From positions 1-24,840 of the forward strand of contig DBMM01000147.1 of the NCBI GenBank assembly GCA_002298925.1: 24,840 nt of DNA, given 5' to 3'. This DNA is from Geobacter sp. UBA698. GTDB lineage: Bacteria; Desulfobacterota; Desulfuromonadia; Geobacterales; Pseudopelobacteraceae. Position 1 is the first letter of the stretch. Each line of letters begins with the position of its first letter. The notes under the pieces were generated by a model that saw only the letters and a list, made by a program, of their open reading frames with translations, did no database searches and was not told where the DNA came from. Of this stretch, positions 16,171-24,840 are shown piece after piece. The translations under genes were made by a program, and so were the position numbers.

Positions 16171-17663
16171 TTGTTCAAAAGCCTGACCACCCGCATCATC
16201 GTCACTACCATTACTCTGCTGGTGGGCGGCATCTATATCTATACGTTTTTCAATGTGCGCCACCAGCAGTCCCAGTTCATCGGCATGGCGCGGGAAAGCA
16301 CCGAACTGCTGCTGCATACGGTTGAGAGCAGTATCTACAACAGCATGCACCTGGGCAATGTTCAGGATGTCGGATCAATTCTGGCCATGGTGGGACAGCA
16401 CAACCAGCTGGTCGGCGTACGCATCTTTCACCCCCACGGCGTGATTCTGCGCTCTTCCAACCCGTCCGAGGTGGGACGGACAGTCGGCGCCAATGACTAC
16501 AAGCTTTACCAGAGTCTCAAAAACTACGACATCTTCGACCTGCCGCCCTATGGCGAAGTGCTGGCCATGGTCAAGCCGATCTATAACGAGGCTATCTGCC
16601 ATACCTGCCACGGCAGCAAGGCCCGGGTGATCGGCATTCTCAATATCAATTATTCGCTCAACCGCACCAGGATGCAGATGCTGGAGGCATCCCGCATCTA
16701 CATAATCTCATCCATTGCCATAACCGCCTTTCTCGTCATTACGATTTCATGGATTCTGCTCAAGTTCGTCAAACGGCCGCTTGACAAAATTATCGACAAC
16801 ATGTCGCGGGTCGAGAAGGGTGACCTGGGCGTACGCATCGAATATCGCGGCCGAGACGAAATCAGCCGCCTGATCGCCAGCTTTAACTCGATGGTTGACC
16901 GGCTGGCTGTTGCCAAAAACGAACTTGAGCAGTTTCATTTCCAACAACTGGAACGGGCCGACCGTCTGGCATCCATCGGAGAGATGGCCGCGGGCATTGC
17001 CCATGAGATCAAGAATCCGCTGGCCGGCATATCGGCGGCAGTATCGATCATCAAGGACGACCTGGAGTCAGGCGATAGCCGCATCGAAATCTTGAACGAA
17101 GTGATTCAGCAGGTGCAGCGTCTGGATAAAACTGTCAACGATCTGCTCTTTTTCGGGAAACCCTCCCTGCCGGAACCGTCCTGTGTGGACATCAATGAAG
17201 TCATCACCAAAACACTCAAATTTGCCTCGCAGCACCGCTCGGTAGCTAATATTGAAAAACGGCTCGAACTGATGCCGGATCTGCCTGCGGTCTATGTCGA
17301 CGCCAAACAGATGCAGCAAGTTTTCCTCAACATCATCCTGAATGCCTTTCAGGCCATGTCCGCAGGAGGAACACTTACGATCGTCACGGGTCGCACCTTC
17401 CGGCAAGAGCGGGAATATATCAAGATCGAGGTTGCCGATACCGGCTCCGGAATCCCGCCCCAGATTCTTGAAAAGATCTTTACGCCGTTTTTTACAACTA
17501 AAGCTCAGGGAACGGGCCTGGGGCTGCCGATCTGCTGCAAGCTTATCCATCTGCACAATGGAGAAATCCGGGTGACCAGCGACGACCGTCACGGAACTGT
17601 TTTTACCGTGGAGCTTCCGGCCTGCAACATTCAGGAAATTGAAGATAACAGGAGAGACGAATC

Positions 17664-17667
<4 letters not shown>
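16171..17667 (+). CDS. Sensor histidine kinase with a c-type heme motif in its periplasmic domain
   Basis: The 498-residue kinase starts at a TTG preceded by AGGGGGAA. Membrane segments at about 8-27 and 176-197 enclose a periplasmic domain that contains CHTCH (143-147), a canonical heme-c attachment site, in the context 'EAICHTCHGSKARVIGILNINY'. Inside the cell come HAMP (about 198-250), the phosphoacceptor helix with His278 (GIAHEIKNPL), and the ATPase with N-box Asn391, G1 box DTGSG (423-427) and G2 box GTGLGLP (447-453). It probably autophosphorylates in response to heme redox or ligand state. It overlaps the response regulator gene by 4 bases (ATGA), so the two form a pair. Confidence 0.95.
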
Positions 17668-19034
<1,367 letters not shown>

Positions 19035-19059
19035 AACAGCTTTCATGCTGCTGCCATTT

Positions 19060-19080
19060 AACAGAATTTGTTGTTCTGTT
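19060..19080. promoter_or_regulatory. Candidate enhancer dyad for the sigma-54 activator
   Basis: AACAGAA (19060-19066) and TTCTGTT (19074-19080) form a perfect 7-bp inverted repeat with a 7-nt spacer. Its centre lies about 75 bp upstream of the start predicted from the sigma-54 promoter at 19118. The 11-mer AATTTGTTGTT recurs at 19065-19075 and 19151-19161, and a lone AACAGAA half-site occurs at 19169-19175. The stem has no T-run after it, so a terminator for the upstream gene is less likely. Confidence 0.5.
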
Positions 19081-19117
19081 GGATTTACATAACGCTTTAG
19101 CGGTTGGCGTCGCCGAA

Positions 19118-19134
19118 CTGGCATCACTGTTGCA
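19118..19134 (+). promoter_or_regulatory. Sigma-54 (RpoN) promoter of the NHL-cytochrome operon
   Basis: CTGGCATCACTGTTGCA matches YTGGCACGrNNNTTGCW at all specified positions except 7 and 8. The invariant GG (19120-19121) and GC (19132-19133) are in exact 12-bp phase. Transcription would start near 19145, giving a leader of about 70 nt before the ATG at 19218. It lies directly after a gene for a sigma-54 activator. Confidence 0.8.
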
Positions 19135-19217
19135 GTTATTGTAATGACACAATTTGTTGTTGTTGATAAACAGAACGTCAAATTACGGAAACTGACAATG
19201 ATTACGGGGGCATCATT

Positions 19218-21767
19218 ATGTTGCGCCATACACTAAAACGAACAGGATTAGGCGCTGCTGTAGTGACAATTTTGGTCATTTCACTGAACAGCGTCATCTT
19301 GGCTGCCGCTCCGCCGATAGTGACCGTATTGAAACCGATTACACAGGGGGTGCGCTCCCCGGTGCGGATGGCTCAGGATGCAGCCGGTAACAGTTTTGTG
19401 GCTGACACAAGAAATGGCGGCGTAATTAAATTCAATCCGTACGGTGTTCCGCTGCAGACCATCCAGACGGCCGGCGTGCCGCAGGGGATTGCCATAGCCC
19501 AGGACGGTAAACTGCTGGTCAGTCAGGGCGCATTTGTTGCAATTCTCAATTCGGACGGCAGCGAAGCCGGAAGGCTTTCCGGGCAGTTCAAGTGCGCCAA
19601 TGGCATTGCAGTGGATGATGTGACCGGTTTTATCTATGTTACTGACAGCTCTGCCCATGAAGTTCAAGTCTTCACCGCATCGGGCGCTTTCAGCAGAAGG
19701 TTTGGTTCCCGGGGAACGCTGGCCGGTCAGTTTTCCATGCCTACCGGCATAGCTTTTGAAAAATCAACCCGTCAACTGGTCGTCGCGGATACGTTGAACA
19801 GTAGAATTCAGTTTTTCGATGTAAATGGTGTTTATGTCAAATCGATCGGTGTCGCGGGTAGTGGCCCCATGAAATTCGCCTCTCCGCAGGGAGTGGCCTT
19901 TGAGTACAGCAAGGATCCTGTCCCGGTTCTGAGCAGGATGTATGTGGTTGACACCTATCAAGGGGTTGTTCAGGTTATCGACCCGGCGGGTACCGGCACG
20001 GCATTGTACATTACCGGTACCAACCCCCTTAATAACTACATCGGAAGCTACGGCAATGCTAACGGCCAACTCATGGTGCCGACGGACGTGGCTTTTGACC
20101 GGCAAAACAGCCGGCTGTTGGTCGTCAACGGTTTCGGCAACATAACGGCCTTCGGCATCGACGGCGGCAGCAACCCCATTGACAATACTCCGCCGACCCT
20201 TTCCATTGATCCTGTTCTTGCAAATGTTTCCACAGCCAATCTCACAGTCACTGGTACTGTCGCAGCCGGCGCCAGTCTTGTCGTTTCGGTGTCCACCTCG
20301 GCGGTTGCCGGGCCGGTGGTCTATACTTCTTCATCAACCTGGAAATGCGACATAACCGGTCTGGCGGGCGGTGATAACGTGATAACCGCCACCGCAACGA
20401 ATGCGGCTGGCATCAGTGCCAGCCAGTCAGTGGCAGTCAAGTATACGCTGCCCGCTCCGGTAATCAGTTTCTCAGCCTCCAATCCCAGCCTGACCAATAT
20501 TGCCAACACAGTTGTCAGCGGAACTGTCGATGCCGGTTCCACTGTTACAGTTACCAATACGGCTAATTCGGTCAGCGGCGCAGCCACGGTCACTGGAACA
20601 GACTGGAGCTACACCGCTGCCCTGACAGAAGGGGCTAACCACCTGACAATAACCGCCCAGAAGCCGATGAGCGACAAGGCTGTCGCCGGTACGGACATTA
20701 CTCTGGACAGTGTCGCTCCCAAGCTGATGGTTTCCGCACTTGCCAACGGCAGTTATACCAGTGCCCAAGTGCAAAATGTCACCGGAACGGTCACTGATGC
20801 CGGTTCCGTCAACGTCCTCGTGAACGGCCAACCTGCAGGCATAAGCAACGGTACCTTCAGTTCAGCCGTGACACTAGAGGCAGGGGCCAATGTTGTCACG
20901 GTCGTTGCCGTGGATGCAGCCGGCAATGCAGCCACTGATACCAGAACCATCAACTACGACAACACCCAGCCGGTCATTAATGTGGCGATCCCCATGGACA
21001 ACTCCCTGACCAACTCATCTGTCATCACCGTCAGCGGCACTGTTGACAAAACCTCGACGGTTGTGGTGTCCGGAGTGGCGGCCGCCATGAACGGCAATGC
21101 CTGGACGGCAGGCGTCAGCCTGCAGGCCGGTCTCAATACCATTGAAATTACGGCAACGGATCTTTATGGCAACAGCTCAACGGTGAAACGTTCAGTCGTG
21201 CAGGATGCTGTCAAGCCGGTTCTGGCAATCTCGTCACCGGCGCAGGACATAGCAGTCAATACTCCCGCCATTACCATCTCCGGTACTGTCAGCGACAGCA
21301 GCACTATATCGCTGAGTTACTCTGTCAACGGCGTAAGCGCTGCCGTACCGGTTTCCGCCGGAGTCTTCACGTTCAATCTCAACCTGACAGCGGAAGGAAC
21401 CTATCCGGTGCTGTTAACGGTTACGGACGCCGCCGGAAATGTCACCACGGCAACCCGTAACGTGATTTACGACATCACCCCACCGGTATTAACCATTGAT
21501 GTCTTTAAGGGATCCAGTCCGGTCACATTGACCGGGACGATCGAATCCGGTGCCAGTGTGGTTGTCAAGGAAAGCGGCATCAGCATCGGCAAGGTAACGG
21601 TTAATGCCGTCAATGGCACCTGGCTGGCGGATCTGATCGGAATAGCCTACAACCTGAAACTCCTGTCCGTTGTGGCCAGCGATGCCGCTGGCAACAGTTC
21701 TGTAAAAACGCTGGCTCAACCAGGAGAAGGCGGAGCAGGGACAGCTAAATCAAAGAAGATAAGGTAG
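19218..21767 (+). CDS. Secreted NHL-repeat propeller protein with six Ig-like domains
   Basis: The 849-residue protein has an N-terminal signal peptide (about 1-31, ending VILAAA). Residues about 35-310 form NHL repeats of a beta-propeller, with recurrent 'P.GIA.....G...V.D......Vq.f...G.....G' patterns (for example PQGIAIAQDGKLLV, ANGIAVDDVTGFIYVTD, PTGIAFEKSTRQLVVAD, PQGVAFEYSK, PTDVAFDRQNSRLLVVN). Residues about 325-835 contain six Ig-like units of roughly 85 residues, each with a 'VxVSGTVDxxSTV' start and a 'AGxNVVTVxAxDAAGNxAT' end. There is no heme site, lipobox or membrane anchor. Such proteins often accompany Geobacter multiheme cytochromes and may act as scaffold or partner. That role is inferred. 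It is the first gene of the cytochrome operon, behind GGGGG, with 32 nt to the next gene. Confidence 0.9.
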   Translation: MLRHTLKRTGLGAAVVTILVISLNSVILAAAPPIVTVLKPITQGVRSPVRMAQDAAGNSFVADTRNGGVIKFNPYGVPLQTIQTAGVPQGIAIAQDGKLLVSQGAFVAILNSDGSEAGRLSGQFKCANGIAVDDVTGFIYVTDSSAHEVQVFTASGAFSRRFGSRGTLAGQFSMPTGIAFEKSTRQLVVADTLNSRIQFFDVNGVYVKSIGVAGSGPMKFASPQGVAFEYSKDPVPVLSRMYVVDTYQGVVQVIDPAGTGTALYITGTNPLNNYIGSYGNANGQLMVPTDVAFDRQNSRLLVVNGFGNITAFGIDGGSNPIDNTPPTLSIDPVLANVSTANLTVTGTVAAGASLVVSVSTSAVAGPVVYTSSSTWKCDITGLAGGDNVITATATNAAGISASQSVAVKYTLPAPVISFSASNPSLTNIANTVVSGTVDAGSTVTVTNTANSVSGAATVTGTDWSYTAALTEGANHLTITAQKPMSDKAVAGTDITLDSVAPKLMVSALANGSYTSAQVQNVTGTVTDAGSVNVLVNGQPAGISNGTFSSAVTLEAGANVVTVVAVDAAGNAATDTRTINYDNTQPVINVAIPMDNSLTNSSVITVSGTVDKTSTVVVSGVAAAMNGNAWTAGVSLQAGLNTIEITATDLYGNSSTVKRSVVQDAVKPVLAISSPAQDIAVNTPAITISGTVSDSSTISLSYSVNGVSAAVPVSAGVFTFNLNLTAEGTYPVLLTVTDAAGNVTTATRNVIYDITPPVLTIDVFKGSSPVTLTGTIESGASVVVKESGISIGKVTVNAVNGTWLADLIGIAYNLKLLSVVASDAAGNSSVKTLAQPGEGGAGTAKSKKIR

Positions 21768-21799
21768 TTTTATTACGCCTTTAAGGTGGGTGTATCCGC

Positions 21800-22594
21800 A
21801 TGAATGCAAGTACTCTTATAATAGCAATCTTTTGTGTAATCCTGGCAGCCGCCTCGACCGTGATGGCCGGTAACCAGAATGTGAGATTTACTTTGCACAA
21901 TATGTCCAACAACACTGATGCGGCACAGGGCCTGACCACTGCCGTCCGTACAACCTATAGTGCTGAAGTTGATCAGGTCTGCGTATTCTGCCACACACCG
22001 CATCACGCCAAACCGGCAATTCCCCTGTGGAACAAATATATCCCGAATTATGGCGCCGGCTATTTCAAGATGTACACATCTTCCCGTTCACTCTCAGCCA
22101 CGGCCAGGTCCGCCACGGCGCCCGGTCCGACCTCGCTGCTCTGTTTGAGCTGTCACGACGGCAAGACTGCCATCAACGTTCTGCATAATGCCAAATACGG
22201 AACTGCCGCGGTTGGTTATGATCCGGGTGACAGGGTCATTGATATGGGATTTGGGCCGGCGCCGTTCACTTTTTCTGATCTTGGTTTTAAAACCGGGGTA
22301 AATCTTGGTGGTACCGATGCTGATCCTGCTGCCGGCAACGTGCTGAACGATGATCATCCCATCGGTTTTTCCTATACGCAGGCTGCTTCCCAGAACACCA
22401 AGCTGAAAACAACGGTTGACAGCAGAATCAGGTTTTTTCCGCCGAACAATTCAATCGAGTGTTCTTCCTGCCATGATCCGCATGTTAATTATAATACTGA
22501 CTCCACCTCACAGCCGGGTGATCCAACCCTTAGGCCTTTTCTTGTCATGAGCAATGTCGGGAGTGCGTTATGTCTCTCCTGTCACGATAAATAA
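21800..22594 (+). CDS. Periplasmic tetraheme c-type cytochrome
   Basis: The 264-residue protein has a signal peptide (about 1-23, ending STVMA). Four heme-attachment sites follow: CVFCH (61-65), CLSCH (115-119), CSSCH (221-225) and CLSCH (258-262, two residues before the end). The first is followed by TPHH and the third by DPH, supplying candidate distal histidines; other His residues lie between. The wide spacing and 'HNMSNN...' start resemble doubled-CxxCH-type cytochromes of metal reducers. AAGGTGGG precedes the ATG. It lies 32 nt after the NHL gene and 30 nt before the multiheme gene, so it is probably an electron-transfer partner of the latter. Confidence 0.93.
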   Translation: MNASTLIIAIFCVILAAASTVMAGNQNVRFTLHNMSNNTDAAQGLTTAVRTTYSAEVDQVCVFCHTPHHAKPAIPLWNKYIPNYGAGYFKMYTSSRSLSATARSATAPGPTSLLCLSCHDGKTAINVLHNAKYGTAAVGYDPGDRVIDMGFGPAPFTFSDLGFKTGVNLGGTDADPAAGNVLNDDHPIGFSYTQAASQNTKLKTTVDSRIRFFPPNNSIECSSCHDPHVNYNTDSTSQPGDPTLRPFLVMSNVGSALCLSCHDK

Positions 22595-22624
22595 TATTTA
22601 ATGTGGGTTTGCCAGGAGAGTGCC

Positions 22625-24840
22625 ATGAGTAGCGCTTCCAGAATTCTGATAACGGCCATAGCCATATTGCTGCCACATCTGGTATTTGCCCTGCCCGGCC
22701 CACATGACCCCATGTCCGGCGGCAGAGGGTACAAATGCCAGAGCTGTCATACAACGGCCACAACGCTGGGGGCGTCCAGTTGGAACAATATCTGTATAAC
22801 CTGTCATAACGGCTCCCCGGATTCGGCCGGCGGAGCAGCTATCAAAAAGTTCGGGCAGGGTGACTTTACCAACCCGTTCGGCACATATACCAGCACCAGA
22901 CCAGCCACGCTTTATCAGACGTCCCATAAATGGACCGGTTCGGATACAGTTCCAAAAGCCGGTGCGCTGCCGCCTACCGACCCGGCTCCCCGGGGAATGA
23001 ACAGATCGCAGTTGCTGGGCAGTATTACCTGCGCCCGCTGTCACAATGTCCATGGCGATTCCGGCCTTCAGTCGACGACCGCTCCTTTTCTCCGTTCCGT
23101 TAACGACAAAGACCAGATGTGTCTTGACTGTCACCGTCCTCGAAACTCAAGCAGTCATGTGGGTGGATCACATCCGGTAAACGTCAGCTACACCAGCGCA
23201 CGTGTGAAAAACAACCCTAAATTCAAAAAAGACGCCGTCGACATTACCATTCCGCCCACCAATCCGGCCAACCGTTCAGCAGAAATGAAAATCAAGGCCG
23301 GCCTGGTTCTCTGTTCCACCTGTCACGGTGTGCATTTTGCCGATTCCAACAGCCGAACCTTTGATAATCACTCCAGCGCCCTTTCCAATGTGGTCCGGCC
23401 CTCCGGTTTCGGGGGGCTGTCAACTTCACAGGGATTCCTGCTGCGCACCGACATGCGCGGCGCCACCGCCAATGATGTCAACATCTGCAGCAATTGCCAC
23501 AACAAGCCCAATCACAACAAGCGAGGCCAGAACGTGCAGTGCGCCGATTGCCATGCCGGCCATGTTGACGTGGCTGATGGAACAATTCCCAACGTATATG
23601 TCGTCAGACGTTACATGAACGTCTCCAGCGCCAATGGGGCCGTCAGGAACAGCGCGGCCTTCTATCAGTACACCGGCAGCAACCGAAACTGGAAGAACGG
23701 CGACGTTACCAAGCCCGGCGTCTGTCAGGCCTGCCACATCGTACCGACCGGCGGAGCATATCCGAATGAGCACAACGATGCTTCCGGCACAAACGGAAAA
23801 ATGTGCATGGGATGCCACGTGCATGACGCGTCTGCCGGCGCTTTCTCGGCATCATGTACCACCTGCCACGGTTATCCACCATCGCAGAATACGCCGGCCG
23901 GGCCAAGCGGCTATGCAGTGGACGGACCCAGAAATTATTCATTGCAGCCGTTTGCCAAAAATGAAGCAACAACCCCCCATACGGTACATGCCGGCGGCGC
24001 TCCCTACACATTCAGTTGTAACGAGTGCCACAAGGGGAATTCCCACAATACCGGCAGTTTTCAGGATGTTTTTCTGGCTGCTGACGGCACCTTGGTCAGC
24101 AACGGCCAGGGAACGACACCTGCCTACAACGGTGGTGCTGGAACCTGTGCGACCTACTGCCACAGCAACGCAAAACCGGCTGTTGGTGCCTTTGTAACAA
24201 AAGCGCCAGGGTGGGCCGCAACCAAGGGAACCATTATCGGTCAGCCCGGCGAATGTAGCGCCTGTCATGACGATGCCACCGGATTTGCCGGCACCGCCCA
24301 CGTCAAGCACGTCAACGCTTCAACCGGCAAGGGGTATGCCTGTGTGACTTGTCACGCTGCAACCGTAAACGCTGTTCCGGATATCATCAGTATATCCAAG
24401 CATGTCAACGGCCAGAAGGATGTCGCCTTCTCCGGTTCCATCGGCGTGAATGCGCTGGCCGGAACCTGCTCCACGGTTTATTGCCATTCCAACGGCAAAG
24501 GCGCATCAGCCGAGATAACCCCCAGTTTTGCCACCCCGTCATCAGGTCAATGCGGCGGTTGTCACAAGGTTTCCCCGGGCATCGCTTCCGGTCGAGCGCT
24601 GATCAACTCCAATGCCCATTTCGCCCATATGAGCAGCAGTTACGGCCCCAAATCCTATCTCCAGCCGAACGCAACCGCCTCTTCATGCGAGAAATGCCAT
24701 ACCTATAGCGGTGAACTGGCGGCAACCCATGTCAACGGTTCGGTTGAAGTGAACAGCGGCGCCGGCAGCGCCTGCAAGACCTGTCATCCCAATGGCGCAG
24801 TGCCGACCTGGAGCGGCGGCAGGGTCACCTGCGAGAGTTG
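22625..24840 (+). CDS. Large multiheme c-type cytochrome (CxxCH plus CxxxxCH type), cut by the window edge
   Basis: The frame is open from the ATG at 22625 (AGGAG 7 nt upstream) to the right edge: 738 codons without a stop. Residues 1-22 form a signal peptide ending VFA, and there is no lipobox. I count 16 CxxCH sites, the first at 38-42, plus one CATYCH (three residues between cysteines) and one CSTVYCH (four between). A further site begins at the very edge (CES...). That makes at least 18 predicted hemes. The CxxxxCH...CxxCH pairing followed by 'HSN.K' is characteristic of a Geobacter cytochrome domain (TIGR01904-like). The size and composition suggest a large exported, possibly outer-surface electron carrier of the OmcO/OmcP/OmcN kind, but which one cannot be told from this fragment. 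Its localisation is inferred. Confidence 0.93.
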   Translation, partial: MSSASRILITAIAILLPHLVFALPGPHDPMSGGRGYKCQSCHTTATTLGASSWNNICITCHNGSPDSAGGAAIKKFGQGDFTNPFGTYTSTRPATLYQTSHKWTGSDTVPKAGALPPTDPAPRGMNRSQLLGSITCARCHNVHGDSGLQSTTAPFLRSVNDKDQMCLDCHRPRNSSSHVGGSHPVNVSYTSARVKNNPKFKKDAVDITIPPTNPANRSAEMKIKAGLVLCSTCHGVHFADSNSRTFDNHSSALSNVVRPSGFGGLSTSQGFLLRTDMRGATANDVNICSNCHNKPNHNKRGQNVQCADCHAGHVDVADGTIPNVYVVRRYMNVSSANGAVRNSAAFYQYTGSNRNWKNGDVTKPGVCQACHIVPTGGAYPNEHNDASGTNGKMCMGCHVHDASAGAFSASCTTCHGYPPSQNTPAGPSGYAVDGPRNYSLQPFAKNEATTPHTVHAGGAPYTFSCNECHKGNSHNTGSFQDVFLAADGTLVSNGQGTTPAYNGGAGTCATYCHSNAKPAVGAFVTKAPGWAATKGTIIGQPGECSACHDDATGFAGTAHVKHVNASTGKGYACVTCHAATVNAVPDIISISKHVNGQKDVAFSGSIGVNALAGTCSTVYCHSNGKGASAEITPSFATPSSGQCGGCHKVSPGIASGRALINSNAHFAHMSSSYGPKSYLQPNATASSCEKCHTYSGELAATHVNGSVEVNSGAGSACKTCHPNGAVPTWSGGRVTCES

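Noticed and set aside
19060..19080. Inverted repeat as terminator of the response regulator gene
   Set aside because: The stem is AT-rich, only 7 bp long, and is followed by GGATTTAC rather than a T-run; an enhancer dyad explains its place better.
22598..23134. 178-codon minus-strand frame opposite the multiheme cytochrome
   Set aside because: The plus strand here is coding for a signal peptide and regular CxxCH motifs in one uninterrupted frame.

Overview
The window looks like chromosomal DNA of a Geobacter-like bacterium (Desulfuromonadia/Geobacterales). The main evidence is the density of c-type cytochrome genes: a diheme protein, a tetraheme protein and a very large multiheme protein carrying CxxCH plus CxxxxCH-type sites. 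A histidine kinase with a CxxCH motif in its periplasmic domain, sigma-54 signals, and a CIRCE-controlled hrcA-grpE-dnaK-dnaJ operon fit the same picture. The assignment rests on content and style, not on a database match.

Layout. (1) 1-2326: a minus-strand lipoprotein made of six tandem bacterial Ig-like (BIG2-type) domains, then about 490 bp of AT-rich sequence without a confident gene. (2) 2327-2403: tRNA-Arg(CCG) on the minus strand, with an encoded CCA end. (3) 2491-5171: a plus-strand, translationally coupled operon of a secreted metallo-beta-lactamase-fold protein with a degenerate metal motif, coaE, and a THUMP-type RNA methyltransferase, behind a sigma-54-like promoter. (4) 5217-5862: a minus-strand pair encoding a small membrane protein and a membrane-anchored diheme cytochrome. 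(5) 5931-10977: the minus-strand heat-shock operon hrcA-grpE-dnaK-dnaJ. It has a promoter and CIRCE at its head, a strong intrinsic terminator at its end, and a 28-bp perfect palindrome between dnaK and dnaJ. (6) 11023-14964: a plus-strand coupled operon murI - GerMN-domain protein - metH (short form without activation domain). (7) 15090-19034: an unrecognised conserved-looking protein, a pseudopilin-like protein, a heme-c sensor kinase and its NtrC-type sigma-54 response regulator. (8) 19060-24840: an intergenic dyad and a good sigma-54 promoter, followed by an NHL-propeller/Ig-like secreted protein, a tetraheme cytochrome and a multiheme cytochrome that runs off the right edge.

The most interesting unit is regions 7-8. 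A periplasmic c-type heme in the kinase could sense redox state, ligand or electron flux and phosphorylate the adjacent sigma-54 activator. The activator could then bind the dyad about 75 bp upstream of the sigma-54 start and switch on a three-gene secreted electron-transfer operon. All the parts are visible in the sequence; the regulatory connection between them is inference. The rest is mostly conserved housekeeping, apart from the Ig-like lipoprotein and the degenerate MBL-fold protein.
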